The notes under the pieces were generated by a model. It searched no databases and was not told the DNA's origin. It saw nothing but the letters and a program-made list of their open reading frames with translations. Both the position numbers and the translations under genes were made by a program. From positions 186,001 through 250,000 of the forward strand of contig JAITLK010000001.1 in assembly GCA_031277945.1 (NCBI GenBank): 64,000 nt of DNA, read 5' to 3'. Shown here piece after piece: positions 17,315 to 26,503 of this stretch (the first letter of the stretch is position 1; each line of letters begins with the position of its first letter). This stretch comes from Microbacterium sp. (GTDB lineage: Bacteria > Actinomycetota > Actinomycetes > Actinomycetales > Microbacteriaceae).

Positions 17315-18384
17315 CGTGCTGCTCCTGATTGTGCACGGCTCTCTCGAATGAGGAGGCCGATGAGGTAGATACCACCCAGGCAGATCGTGAGCAGTCCCAC
17401 GGGAATCGGGCGGTAGAAGTACGAGATTGTCTGCGAGAGCAGATACGCCGCGCTCAACAGCAGCGCGCCCATCGCAGCGGCCGCGAGAACACTCACACCG
17501 GGGGTCCGGGCCACTCTGCGTGCGATCTGCGGTGCGATGAGCGCGACGAACCCGATGGGCCCGGCCGCTGCCGTCACGAGCGCAGTCGTGGCAACGCCCG
17601 TGATGAGCAGTCCCACCCGTGCCCAGCCGATGGACACGCCTTGCGTTGCAGCGGCATCATCGCCGAGTTCAAGCGTGCGCAGAGCGGGTGCGAGCACAGC
17701 ACACGCGACAACGAGCAACAGCGCAATGACCAGCGAGGGCACGAGGCTCTGCCACGAAACACGCGTGAGCGAACCGGCGCCCCAGAATCCGACCTGCAAG
17801 GCGTCATCGAGATCGGCACGCGTGATGAGGTATGTGTTGACCGAGCCGAGCACAGCAGCCACGCCAATACCGACGATGATGAGCCGAAAGCCCTGCATCC
17901 CTCTGCGGTACGCCATGAGATACACCGCCGCTGCCGTCAGCAGTCCACCACCAACGGATGCCCCAGCCACGACCCAGTAGTGCTGCGTTCCGACGACGAG
18001 CATCGTCACAACAACCGCCGTGTACGAGCCCGCATCGAAGCCGATCACATCCGGTGAACCCAGTGGATTGCGTGTGAGCGACTGGAAAACTGCGCCACCG
18101 ATGCCGAGCACTGCGCCGAACACGACCGCCGCAACAACAATCGGGACGCGCCACTCGAGGACGACCTTGCTTGTGAAAGCATCCGCTGTTCCGGCGAACG
18201 CACCGACAACCTCGCGCGGCGTCAAGGGATAGTCGCCGAGGAAGATCGAGGTCACGGCCATGGCGAGTGCAAGCGCGAAGAGCGTCACGGTGACGACCAT
18301 CAACCGCAGGGCGATGCGCCCCGAGAAGAGCGAGTTTCGAGCGGAAAGCTCGAGGTAGCCAAAGTCGATCGGGGCGGCAGTCAT
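17311..18384 (-). CDS. Iron-siderophore ABC transporter permease (FepG-like)
   Basis: The 357-residue FecCD-family permease has about ten hydrophobic helices. Family signatures include FQSLTRNPLGSPDVIGFDAGSY near the N-terminal third and the cytoplasmic coupling region GPIGFVALIAPQIARRVARTPGVSVL towards the C-terminus. It pairs with the second permease encoded directly upstream (4-base overlap), and the two would form the heterodimeric membrane channel used with the FepC-like ATPase and the lipoprotein. Confidence 0.92.
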   Translation of the reverse strand: MTAAPIDFGYLELSARNSLFSGRIALRLMVVTVTLFALALAMAVTSIFLGDYPLTPREVVGAFAGTADAFTSKVVLEWRVPIVVAAVVFGAVLGIGGAVFQSLTRNPLGSPDVIGFDAGSYTAVVVTMLVVGTQHYWVVAGASVGGGLLTAAAVYLMAYRRGMQGFRLIIVGIGVAAVLGSVNTYLITRADLDDALQVGFWGAGSLTRVSWQSLVPSLVIALLLVVACAVLAPALRTLELGDDAAATQGVSIGWARVGLLITGVATTALVTAAAGPIGFVALIAPQIARRVARTPGVSVLAAAAMGALLLSAAYLLSQTISYFYRPIPVGLLTICLGGIYLIGLLIRESRAQSGAAR

Positions 18385-19421
18385 ACTCCGCTCGCCTTCC
18401 TGCGGCGCACGAGCGCAATGAGTATGGGTGCCCCGATGACCGCCGTCACGATGCCGACTTCCATCTCACCGGGCCGGGCGATGACGCGGCCGATAACATC
18501 CGAAACCAACAACAGGATCGGTGCTGCAACTGCCGTGCACGCAATGATCCAGCGTTGATCGGGCCCGGTGAACCAGCGAACAACGTGCGGCACCATGAGC
18601 CCAACGAAGGCAATGCCGCCCGTGAGCGCCGTCGCCCCGCCGGCGAGTATGGTCACAGCGACGATGCCCAGAATGCGGGTGCGGATGACGGACGTTCCCA
18701 GCGCCGTCGCAAGGTCGTCCCCCAACGCAATCGCGTTGAGCGAACCGCTCAGCGCGAGCGCGAGTGCGAGCCCCACGAGGAAAAACGGCAACACGATTAC
18801 TACTTCGCTGAGCCCGACCCGAGCAATAGAACCCGCCCCCCAGAGGTGCACGGAGCGGAAGGTGTCGGGGTCAAGCAGGGTGAGAAAGGTCGAGACTCCG
18901 CGCAGCACCGCCGCGAGCGCGACGCCCGCGAGCACCATCGTGACGGGCGAGGTGCTGCGGCCCGCGCTACCGATCGCGTACACGAGCACGGTTGCGAGCG
19001 CGGCACCCAGAAACGAGAACCAAATGTACCCCTGGAGTCCGGAGATGCCGAGGTATCCGATCGCCAGGGTTATGGCAAAGCCAGCCCCGGCATTGACCCC
19101 CAAGAGGCCGGGATCGGCGAGCGGATTGCGCGTAATCGCTTGGATGAGCGCGCCGGAAACGCCGAGCGCCATGCCGACCACAATGCCAACGATCGTGCGC
19201 GGCATCCGCTGAGACCAGACGATGATGGACGCCTCCGAGTCATCCGGGTGCAGAACACTGCGCCACACATCCGCCAGAGGCAACGGGTTTGCCCCGACCG
19301 ACAGACTCAGGAGCACCGCGCCAACGAGTGCCGCGAGCAGCACGACGAGACCGACGGCGCGGCGCGCATACAGTCGCTCGGTCGGCGCCGCACGCGCGGG
19401 TGCCGTCGGAATCGTCGTCAC
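18381..19421 (-). CDS. Iron-siderophore ABC transporter permease (FepD-like)
   Basis: The 346-residue FecCD permease carries IQAITRNPLADPGLLGVNAGAG and GGIAFVGLMVPHVVRWFTGPDQRW, the two most conserved family segments, and about ten membrane helices. The GTG at 19421 is preferred because GGGAG lies 8 bases upstream and the first helix follows about 25 residues later; an in-frame start at 19526 would overlap the lipoprotein gene. It lies 17 bases after the lipoprotein stop codon. Confidence 0.9.
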   Translation of the reverse strand: MTTIPTAPARAAPTERLYARRAVGLVVLLAALVGAVLLSLSVGANPLPLADVWRSVLHPDDSEASIIVWSQRMPRTIVGIVVGMALGVSGALIQAITRNPLADPGLLGVNAGAGFAITLAIGYLGISGLQGYIWFSFLGAALATVLVYAIGSAGRSTSPVTMVLAGVALAAVLRGVSTFLTLLDPDTFRSVHLWGAGSIARVGLSEVVIVLPFFLVGLALALALSGSLNAIALGDDLATALGTSVIRTRILGIVAVTILAGGATALTGGIAFVGLMVPHVVRWFTGPDQRWIIACTAVAAPILLLVSDVIGRVIARPGEMEVGIVTAVIGAPILIALVRRRKASGV

Positions 19422-19438
19422 TGCATACTCCCGCGGGC

Positions 19439-20539
19439 TTAGCGCTGGACCGTTGCCGAGAGCGCCGGTGCCATCTGCTTCGCGGCCCACACCGACGAGA
19501 GCGGTCCGCTGCGCGCGAGCGCCCACGGCAGGTTGCCGACGGAGGTTACGCCATCAATGATGAACTCACCCTCCGCGGCACGATTGTCGATGAGCATGAC
19601 GTGGTTGTCCTTGGCAGCCTCGAGGTTCTTGAAGAGGGGCAACTCCGTGATTTCGGCGTAGTTTCCGTCGGAGTTGTCAGAGAACACGATGACGTCTGCA
19701 TCCACGAGCGACAGCAGCTCAGGGCTGACGGCCTGGCGGTACTCGAACTTCGCCGCGTTCGGGTTCTCGGCGAAGCCCATCCGGCTGAACACGGTGGTCG
19801 CGGGACCATCTGGCGACGAGTGGTACTGCAGGCCGCTCTCGGCGCCGTAGTACACGAGGTACGCAGCGGTCTTGCCAGCGAGCTCGGGGTGCTCCGCACG
19901 GAACTGCTCAAAGAACGTGCGCTCGTCATCGAGCACCTCCTGCGCCTTGTCTTGCAGGTCAAGCGCCTCACCGAGGCTGCGGATGTTGTGCTCCCAGTCG
20001 CTTGCGACGCTCGCCTCACCACCGCGATCGGTTGCCGTGCTCAGCACGGGCGCGATCGACGAAAGCTTGTCATACACCTCGCTCACATCAGCGCCGAGCG
20101 TGATGATGAGGTCGGGGTTCGCCTTCGCGATCTGCTCGACGGGGAACTGCGAGTCGCCCGTCGTGAAACGCTCCGGAATCGGCTGTGTCAATGCCTCCTC
20201 GAGGAAGACATCCGTCGCCCACTCGCTCGCGATGATAGGCGTGACGCCGAGCGCGGCGAGGATCTCTGCGTCATCCGATGAGGGGGTGACGGCGGCGATG
20301 CGCTGCGGCTGGACGGCAAGTTCGGTCGTGCCCCAGGTGCTTTCGAGCGCCAGCGGGTAGGTGGTCTTGCCTTCGCCTGCGGGAACGAGGCTCGCCTGCT
20401 CCGGAACGGCACTTTCTCCCGTTGCCGCTGCGGATTCGGCGGGGACGGCGGTCGTTGCGCCACAGCCCGTGAAGATCAGCATGCCTGCGAGTGTGAGGGC
20501 GCTCAAGCTCCGAGCGCGTGTGGGGGAGGTGAGAGTCAT
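19439..20539 (-). CDS. Iron-siderophore substrate-binding lipoprotein (FepB-like)
   Basis: The 366-residue protein is the extracytoplasmic receptor of the siderophore uptake system. A signal peptide ends in a lipobox (LIFTGC, Cys at about 26) for membrane anchoring. The TroA-type fold is visible through RIAAVTPSSDDAEILAALGV, NPDLIITLGADV and the paired lobe DADVIVFSDNSDGNY. GAAGGAAC precedes the ATG at 20539. It is the first gene of the operon, and the iron box 76 bases upstream predicts repression by a DtxR/IdeR protein when iron is plentiful. Confidence 0.93.
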   Translation of the reverse strand: MTLTSPTRARSLSALTLAGMLIFTGCGATTAVPAESAAATGESAVPEQASLVPAGEGKTTYPLALESTWGTTELAVQPQRIAAVTPSSDDAEILAALGVTPIIASEWATDVFLEEALTQPIPERFTTGDSQFPVEQIAKANPDLIITLGADVSEVYDKLSSIAPVLSTATDRGGEASVASDWEHNIRSLGEALDLQDKAQEVLDDERTFFEQFRAEHPELAGKTAAYLVYYGAESGLQYHSSPDGPATTVFSRMGFAENPNAAKFEYRQAVSPELLSLVDADVIVFSDNSDGNYAEITELPLFKNLEAAKDNHVMLIDNRAAEGEFIIDGVTSVGNLPWALARSGPLSSVWAAKQMAPALSATVQR

Positions 20540-20615
20540 TGGAGTGTTCCTTCTTCAAGACCGTCACGGGCGGGGCCCGGAACGGGGGCCCATCATTGAG
20601 TGCCAACAAGCAATG

Positions 20616-20639
20616 CTAAGTAAGGCTAGCCTTACTTAG
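20616..20639. promoter_or_regulatory. Iron box (DtxR/IdeR-type operator), perfect palindrome
   Basis: The 24-bp perfect palindrome has half-sites CTAAGTAAGGCT and AGCCTTACTTAG. Its core AGGCTAGCCT closely matches the core of the DtxR/IdeR consensus (AGGCTAACCT). It sits between the divergent lipoprotein and AraC genes and is far richer in A/T than its surroundings, so it could control both directions in response to iron. Confidence 0.85.
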
Positions 20640-20702
20640 GGCGCAGCATCCGACATCTTGAGCGCAGAATGCGACAGCCCCACCAAGCCACAAGGAGTAC
20701 GA

Positions 20703-21512
20703 ATGCCCGCCTCAGCGCACGCTCAAAACTCAAGCGCCTCCAGCGCCGATATCGCCCTCCCCGCCGTCTCGATTCCCGAACGCGTGCACCGACGCCGCGG
20801 CGTGCTGCTCTGGCAGGCTCGCGGCGCTTCGGACTGCACGTTCGACGGAGCAACACACCTGCTCACGGCGGGACATGCGCTGTGGATTCCGTCAGGAGTA
20901 CATCACTCGCTTGACGTCCACGCAGACTCCGTCGTGCTTCCGATGCTGTTCGTCGCGAAACCCTCACCCGGCACGTTGCGAACGGCTACGTGGATCGCAG
21001 TTGACCGCGAGATGCGCGCCGCAATCCTCGCGCTCTTGCAGGTGCAAAACTCCATCATCCAGCCGGAAGCCGACCTCGAACGACGCATGTTGCGGATGCT
21101 GCATGAACGTACGGTGCCCGCGACTGGGCTACCCATGCCAACATCCGATTGCGCGTACGCGATTGCTGACGAGTTGCGTCGGGGCCCCGCAGATAATCGG
21201 CCACTCGCAGAAATTGTGGCCGCGCATCACATCTCCACCCGCACTGTCGAGCGTGCTTTCGTGACGGAGACCGGGATGACGTTGCAGGAATGGCGGATTC
21301 GCCGCCGCTTGGAGGTTGCTGCGGCCCAACTACGCGACGACGATGGCGTGAGCGCAATCGCGAGCAGTGTCGGCTACCGCAGCGCATCCGCCTTCCGGCG
21401 TGCGTTCAAACGGCACTACGGTGTCTCACCCATTGAGTACGGCCGACGCTTTCGCGTACCCAGCTGGGGTCCCCCCCCCCCCCCAATGCCCAGGGACACC
21501 ACCTCGCGATAG
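20703..21512 (+). CDS. AraC family transcriptional regulator
   Basis: The 269-residue protein has an N-terminal cupin-like sensor domain (about 30-120: RGVLLWQARGASDCTFDGATHLLTAGHALWIPSGVHHSL) and a C-terminal pair of helix-turn-helix motifs (STRTVERAFVTETGMTLQEWRIRRRL and ISSVGYRSASAFRRAFKRHYGVSPIEYG-type). AAGGAG precedes ATG 20703. It is divergent from the siderophore operon and shares the iron box, so it probably activates uptake when a ligand is sensed. Its tail runs through a tract of 14 C, giving five prolines; a single indel there would change the C-terminus but leave the DNA-binding domain intact. Confidence 0.87.
   Translation: MPASAHAQNSSASSADIALPAVSIPERVHRRRGVLLWQARGASDCTFDGATHLLTAGHALWIPSGVHHSLDVHADSVVLPMLFVAKPSPGTLRTATWIAVDREMRAAILALLQVQNSIIQPEADLERRMLRMLHERTVPATGLPMPTSDCAYAIADELRRGPADNRPLAEIVAAHHISTRTVERAFVTETGMTLQEWRIRRRLEVAAAQLRDDDGVSAIASSVGYRSASAFRRAFKRHYGVSPIEYGRRFRVPSWGPPPPPMPRDTTSR
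21471..21484 (+). repeat. Homopolymer run of 14 C in araC-like gene 3' end
   Basis: Fourteen consecutive C residues follow GGGGT. In the present frame they encode five prolines near the C-terminus of the AraC protein. With 13 or 15 C the frame would not use the TAG at 21510-21512 and would read on into the 3' end of the convergent lacZ. Confidence 0.9.
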
Positions 21513-21554
21513 GGGCCCGCCCCTCAGCGGAGTCGACAACAATCTGCCGGGACA

Positions 21555-24500
21555 TCACGCCGAGCCCCGACCCGCGACGCCCGTGAAGGCGAAGCGGAAC
21601 CGGAGAGGAGCATCGGTGGGGATCACGAACTCGGGGTGTGTGCGGGCGCCCCAGGAATCGTCTCCGGCCACACCGCGCCGCATCAACGCCGGGCGAAGCA
21701 CGGTGTGGCGCGTGGCCGGGAGCTCGTGGTGGTGGTCGGCATTCTCGATCTCGAACGGCGTCCACGGCAGCGCCGAGAACTCCATGCCGTCTTCACTCTC
21801 CAGGCGAATGCCCCAGCCGCGACGATCCGTCACCTCCGCCCATCGGACACCGGTGCGGCTTCCCGCTTCCTGCGGGCGCAGATACGGCGTGAGCTGGGTG
21901 GCCACCTCTGCGTCGAACACGTCGCGGCGCGCGCCGAGCCGGCGATCCACGGCGCTCTCCTCCGGGCCATCGCCGTACCACCGGAGGTGGTCGTGTTCGG
22001 GTGACGTGAGCAGCATCATCCCGAACTCGGGGAGACCCGGCAGCTCTTCCGCCACCGTCATCGAGAGCGTCACCTCCACGCGCCCGTCACCCGTGACCCG
22101 GTAGTCCACATCGCAGGACGAGGCCGGTCGCGTCGGCAGGTCGTAGGTGTACGACACAGTGACCGACTCGTCGTCGGTCGTGACACGTGCCGTGTGCAGC
22201 GGGCGACCCGCGGCACGGGCGTACCGGCTGGCCAGCAGCCACTGGCCATCTTCGAAGGGCGCTCCCCACCCTCGCTCGTTGGAGGTCGGGGCGTGCCAGA
22301 AGTTCGGCTTCGGCATCGCCGCCAGTAGCTCCCGCCCGCCATCCTGCGTCCGGCCGTACCGGTAGGAGACGAGTCCTCCGTGCAGCTGGGAGAACAGAAT
22401 GTCGAAATGGGCTCCGCGCACGCCGACGTTGTGGATCCCCTCGATGACCTCAGGACGCGCGGCCGCGGTACGCACCGCCGGTACGCCGCCGCTGACGACC
22501 ACTCCCTGTCCCCGGGCCACCCGTGTTCCGGCCGATGCCCACGCGGTGGCGTCGCGATGGAAGAACTCGACATCGATCGTGTACTCGCCCGGCAACTGCG
22601 GCACATCGAAACCGAAGGGGACGAACCCGCGCTCGCCGGGCGCGACATCCGACTCGACGGCAGCCGTCAGCACCGTGCGCCCGTCGGTGCGGAGCGTCGC
22701 GACGGCCGAGTACGCCGCCGTGGAGGTGAACAGGTTGCGGTTCTCGATGTGGACGCCATCGCGCTGGACGGTCAGTTTCAGAGGCTGATAGAGGTAGGAC
22801 ACCTCCTGCACGAACGGCTTCGGGGTGTGGTCGGCGAACAGGATGCCGTTTCCGCTGAAGTCCGAGTCGTGCGGTGCTTCCCCGCTGTCGCCGCCGTAGC
22901 CGAAGTAGGTATTGCCGTAGCGGTCGGTGAGCTCGACCGCCTGATCGGAGAAGTCCCAGATGAACCCGCCCTGGAACAGCTCGTCGCGGTACGCCAGGTC
23001 GATGTAACGGTCGACCGCACCGAAGGAGTTGCCCATCGCGTGCGCATACTCGCAAAGGATGAAGGGCTTCTCCCGGTGGGTCGCCAGGAACTCCTCGATC
23101 TCAGCAGCCGGCGTGTACATCCGGCTCACGATGTCTGTGGTCTCCGGGTACCGCGGATCCCAGTCGACGCCCTCGTAGTGCACCGGGCGATCGTCCGCGC
23201 CGCGGAAGTAGCCGGCCACGTCTCGGATCAGGGTGCCGCCGAAGGACTCGTTCCCGCACGACCAGATCACCACGCTGGGGTGGTTCCGATCACGGCGCAG
23301 CAGGCTCGCGGCGCGATCGAGCAGCGCATCCCGCCACTCGGTCCGGTCGCCCGGCAGCGCCTCCGACACCGGAAGGTCCCCTGCCCGCACGGCGTCCCAG
23401 ATGCCGTGCGTCTCCAGGTTCATCTCATCGATCACCAGGAAGCCGAGTTCGTCGGCGAGATCGTAGAAGAACGAGTTGTTGGGGTAGTGACTGGTCCGGA
23501 TGGCGTTGACGCCGATGCTCTTCAGCAGGCGGAGATCGGCGGTGGTCTGCTCCCGCGTCATCACTCGCCCCTGCAGCCCGAACTCGTGACGGTTCACGCC
23601 GAAGAACACCACCCGCTCGCCGTTCAGACGCAGCACGCCTCCCTCGATCGCGAATCGGCGAACACCCACGCGCTGGCGGATCACCTCGACCACCTCGCCG
23701 GTGCTGTCGCGCAGGTGCAGCACGAGGTCGTAGAGGTACGGATCCTCCGGGCTCCACAGCCGCACGTTCTCGATCCGAGCCCGGAACGTGCCGTCCTCCC
23801 CTCGTAGGAACCCGACGACGTCGTCCAGCCGTGCGGAGAGTTCTCCCTCCCCCTCGATGTCCGCCTCGACGATGATCTCGGCGGACGCTCCCTCGATGAC
23901 CGTGCGCACGTGCAGGTCGGCGACGTGCGCCACCGGTCGGTGGGTGAGCACAACGTCACGGAAGATGCCCGAGAAGCGGTAGAAGTCCTGATCCTCCAGC
24001 CACGATCCGCCGCTCCAGGTGAACACCTGTGCGGCGAACCGGTTGGGTCCGTCGACGAGGGCGTCCGTGATGTCGAACGAGGAGGGCGTGAAACTGTCCT
24101 CGGCGTAGCCGATGTAGGTGCCGTTGACCCACAGAGCGATGGCGCTCTCGGCGCCATTGAACGTGACCACCACGCGCTCCCCAGGACGCGAGGCGCGCTC
24201 CAGCACGACGTCGGTCACGTACGATCCGACCGGATTGAAGTGTGTCGGGATCTGCCCCGGCACGATCGCCTCGTGGCCGTCCCACGGATACTGCACATTG
24301 GTGTACTGCGCGCGGCCGTAGCCGTGCAACTGGATGTGCGCGGGAACAGGGATGTCATCCCAGTCCGCCGCATCGAATTCCGGCTGCTGGAATCCCACGA
24401 CGGTCTGATCCGCGTTGCGCGCATAGTGGAACTTCCAGAGCCCATTCAGGCTCTGCTCGTACGAGCTGTCGTCGGCGAGCAGTTCATCCTCGCTGGCGAA

Positions 24501-24581
24501 CCAGCGATGATCGGATCGGGCGGGCAGGCGCCCGTCGGCGAAGAACGAGGGATCTGCGATCCGGGAGATGTCGAAGGTCAC
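21555..24581 (-). CDS. lacZ: Beta-galactosidase, GH2 family
   Basis: The 1008-residue protein has the five-domain LacZ layout: sugar-binding jelly roll, two immunoglobulin-like domains, a TIM barrel and a C-terminal beta-sandwich domain. The acid/base is Glu at about 445 in IWSCGNESFGG, and the nucleophile is Glu at about 511 in LCEYAHAMGNSFG; FFGVNRHEFGLQGR and IRTSHYPN mark the barrel. There is no signal peptide, so it acts on imported beta-galactosides in the cytoplasm. It is the last gene behind the ABC permeases and LacI regulator, 61 bases after the second permease gene. Confidence 0.95.
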   Translation of the reverse strand: MTFDISRIADPSFFADGRLPARSDHRWFASEDELLADDSSYEQSLNGLWKFHYARNADQTVVGFQQPEFDAADWDDIPVPAHIQLHGYGRAQYTNVQYPWDGHEAIVPGQIPTHFNPVGSYVTDVVLERASRPGERVVVTFNGAESAIALWVNGTYIGYAEDSFTPSSFDITDALVDGPNRFAAQVFTWSGGSWLEDQDFYRFSGIFRDVVLTHRPVAHVADLHVRTVIEGASAEIIVEADIEGEGELSARLDDVVGFLRGEDGTFRARIENVRLWSPEDPYLYDLVLHLRDSTGEVVEVIRQRVGVRRFAIEGGVLRLNGERVVFFGVNRHEFGLQGRVMTREQTTADLRLLKSIGVNAIRTSHYPNNSFFYDLADELGFLVIDEMNLETHGIWDAVRAGDLPVSEALPGDRTEWRDALLDRAASLLRRDRNHPSVVIWSCGNESFGGTLIRDVAGYFRGADDRPVHYEGVDWDPRYPETTDIVSRMYTPAAEIEEFLATHREKPFILCEYAHAMGNSFGAVDRYIDLAYRDELFQGGFIWDFSDQAVELTDRYGNTYFGYGGDSGEAPHDSDFSGNGILFADHTPKPFVQEVSYLYQPLKLTVQRDGVHIENRNLFTSTAAYSAVATLRTDGRTVLTAAVESDVAPGERGFVPFGFDVPQLPGEYTIDVEFFHRDATAWASAGTRVARGQGVVVSGGVPAVRTAAARPEVIEGIHNVGVRGAHFDILFSQLHGGLVSYRYGRTQDGGRELLAAMPKPNFWHAPTSNERGWGAPFEDGQWLLASRYARAAGRPLHTARVTTDDESVTVSYTYDLPTRPASSCDVDYRVTGDGRVEVTLSMTVAEELPGLPEFGMMLLTSPEHDHLRWYGDGPEESAVDRRLGARRDVFDAEVATQLTPYLRPQEAGSRTGVRWAEVTDRRGWGIRLESEDGMEFSALPWTPFEIENADHHHELPATRHTVLRPALMRRGVAGDDSWGARTHPEFVIPTDAPLRFRFAFTGVAGRGSA

Positions 24582-24642
24582 TGGTCACCCGTGGCTTTCT
24601 GCGCAAGTCGCGCGGCAGGAATCGGAAGGAACGGCTCCGGCG

Positions 24643-25452
24643 TCACTTGATGGCTCCGGTGATGCCCTGCGCGAAGGCACGCTGCAGGATCAGGAAGATC
24701 ACCATTGTCGGCAGCGAGGCTAGCAGCACCGCCAGCATGAGGACGCCATAGTCGGTGACATAGCCCGCGCTCAGATTGGAGATGAGCATCGGCATGGTCT
24801 GAAACGCGTTGTTGACGAGGATCACCTTGGGCCAGAGGAAGTTGTTCCATGCGGTCATGAAGGTGATGACGGCAGCCGCCGCGAAGGTCGATCGCATCGT
24901 GGGAACGTAGATGCGCGCGAAGATGCTGAGCTCGCTCAGGCCGTCGATGCGGGCCGCCTCGATGATCTCGTGCGGGAAACCGCGTGACGCCTGCCGGAAC
25001 AGCAGGATGAGGAACGGAGTGGAGATCGCCGGGATGATCACGGCCACCAGCGAGTTCACCAGCCCGACGCGGGAGAACAGCTGGAACAGGGGCACCATCG
25101 TGGCGGCGAACGGGATCATCATGGCCAGCAGCAGCACCGCCATCAGGCGGTCCTTGCCCTTCGAGTGGAACACTTCGAAGCCGTACCCGGCGATGGAGCA
25201 GACGATCAGCGCCAGCACTGTGATGCCGACGGCCACGATGAAGGACGCCCACATCGCACCCCACAGGTTCTGCGCTCCGGTCAGCTTCGCGAAGTTCGCG
25301 AACAGCTCGCCGCCGGGAAGCAGACGCGAATCGAGCACGTCCTTGCTGGAGTTGGTGGCGGAGACCAGCATGAAATAGAGCGGGAAGATCGAGAAGATCG
25401 CGAAGATACCGAGGAACAGGTACTTCGGCCCCTGGCGCAGCAGCTTAATCAC
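24643..25452 (-). CDS. Carbohydrate ABC transporter permease (MalG/LacG-like)
   Basis: The 269-residue MalG-type permease has six membrane helices and the coupling-loop EAA motif (EAARIDGLSELSIFARIYVPTM) that docks onto an ATPase. No ATPase gene is present here, so a shared MsiK-type ATPase encoded elsewhere is likely, as is common for actinobacterial sugar importers. The frame begins with GTG and overlaps the end of the MalF-like gene by 8 bases. Confidence 0.93.
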   Translation of the reverse strand: MIKLLRQGPKYLFLGIFAIFSIFPLYFMLVSATNSSKDVLDSRLLPGGELFANFAKLTGAQNLWGAMWASFIVAVGITVLALIVCSIAGYGFEVFHSKGKDRLMAVLLLAMMIPFAATMVPLFQLFSRVGLVNSLVAVIIPAISTPFLILLFRQASRGFPHEIIEAARIDGLSELSIFARIYVPTMRSTFAAAAVITFMTAWNNFLWPKVILVNNAFQTMPMLISNLSAGYVTDYGVLMLAVLLASLPTMVIFLILQRAFAQGITGAIK

Positions 25453-26404
25453 GCTTGTCCCCCACCTTCAGCTGGATGAATGCGAGCACGGCGACGAGGA
25501 TGAGGATCACGTACGAGATCGCGGCCGCGTAGCCGAAATTCGGGTTCTTCAGGAACGAGACCTCGTAGAGGTAGTGGGACATCGACATCGTCATGTAGCC
25601 CGGGCCGCCACGGGTGAGAGCCCAGGATTCGTCGAACATCTGGAGGGTCCCGTTCGTCGACATGATCGCCGTGAGCAGGATCATGGGCTTCAGCTGCGGC
25701 ACGGTCACGCGCCAGAACGTCTGCCATGCGTTGGCGCCGTCGACCTTCGCAGCCTCGATGCTGGAATAGTCGATGTTCTGCAGCGCCGCGAGGAAGAACA
25801 CCATGTTGTATCCGGTCCAGCGCCAGAGCAGACCGAGAATGATCACGAATCGCGCGGTGCCCGGATCCCCCAGCCAGTTCACCGGCGCATCGATGATCCC
25901 GAGACCGCTCAGCATGTCGTTGACGAACCCGTCGGCCGCGAACAGCGTGCGGAACACGAGGGAGTAAGCCACCAGCGACACGGCGCAGGGAAGGAAGATG
26001 GCCGTTCGCCAGATTCCCTTGAAGCGCAGGTTGCGGTCATTGAGCAGATTCGCCAGCACCAGGGCCAGGATCAGCATGACCGGCACCTGGATGATCAGGT
26101 AGATGAAGGTGTTCTGCAGGGTGAGCTTGAAGGTCTCGTCCTGTATGAGGCGCGCGTAGTTGGTCCAGAGCGGATCGGCGAATTTCAGCCCGGCCCCGCG
26201 TCCTGTCTGCAGCGACAGGAAGAGGGCCTGGATCATCGGGATGAAGCTGAACACGAGGATCAGCAGTGCTGCCGGGAGGAGGAACCCCCACCCGGTGAGG
26301 CTGCGGCGGCGCTCACCGGTGAGCCACGGCCGGGGTCCGTTGACGGAGGCGCTGAGCGGTTGCTCCTTCCGGTTCCGGCCGGAGCGGGTGACGGAAAGGG
26401 TCAC
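25445..26404 (-). CDS. Carbohydrate ABC transporter permease (MalF/LacF-like)
   Basis: The 319-residue protein has a charged N-terminal tail of about 40 residues, six membrane helices and the EAA motif EAAKVDGANAWQTFWRVTVPQLKP. With the MalG-like partner it would form the sugar channel. The frame starts with GTG; no better start lies before the first helix. A strong hairpin in the spacer between the binding-protein gene and this gene probably lowers expression of the permeases relative to the lipoprotein. Confidence 0.92.
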   Translation of the reverse strand: MTLSVTRSGRNRKEQPLSASVNGPRPWLTGERRRSLTGWGFLLPAALLILVFSFIPMIQALFLSLQTGRGAGLKFADPLWTNYARLIQDETFKLTLQNTFIYLIIQVPVMLILALVLANLLNDRNLRFKGIWRTAIFLPCAVSLVAYSLVFRTLFAADGFVNDMLSGLGIIDAPVNWLGDPGTARFVIILGLLWRWTGYNMVFFLAALQNIDYSSIEAAKVDGANAWQTFWRVTVPQLKPMILLTAIMSTNGTLQMFDESWALTRGGPGYMTMSMSHYLYEVSFLKNPNFGYAAAISYVILILVAVLAFIQLKVGDKRD

Positions 26405-26456
26405 GTCGGTCTCGCTTTCAGTGTGGATGCGGATCGGATCGGCTTCGGCCGATGGT

Positions 26457-26497
26457 GCCGGCCGGCGTTCCGCCCGAGAGAGCGGGCGCCGGCCGGC
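26457..26497 (-). terminator. Intra-operon hairpin between binding protein and permease genes
   Basis: GCCGGCCGGCG (26457-26467) pairs perfectly with CGCCGGCCGGC (26487-26497), a very stable stem 6 bases after the lipoprotein stop. Such hairpins commonly attenuate read-through or protect the upstream mRNA, giving more binding protein than permease. Confidence 0.6.
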
Positions 26498-26503
26498 AGG
26501 TGA

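Noticed and set aside
21511..21524. Short palindrome AGGGGCCCGCCCCT after the AraC gene as terminator
   Set aside because: The stem is only 5-6 bp with a tiny loop; not strong enough to call.
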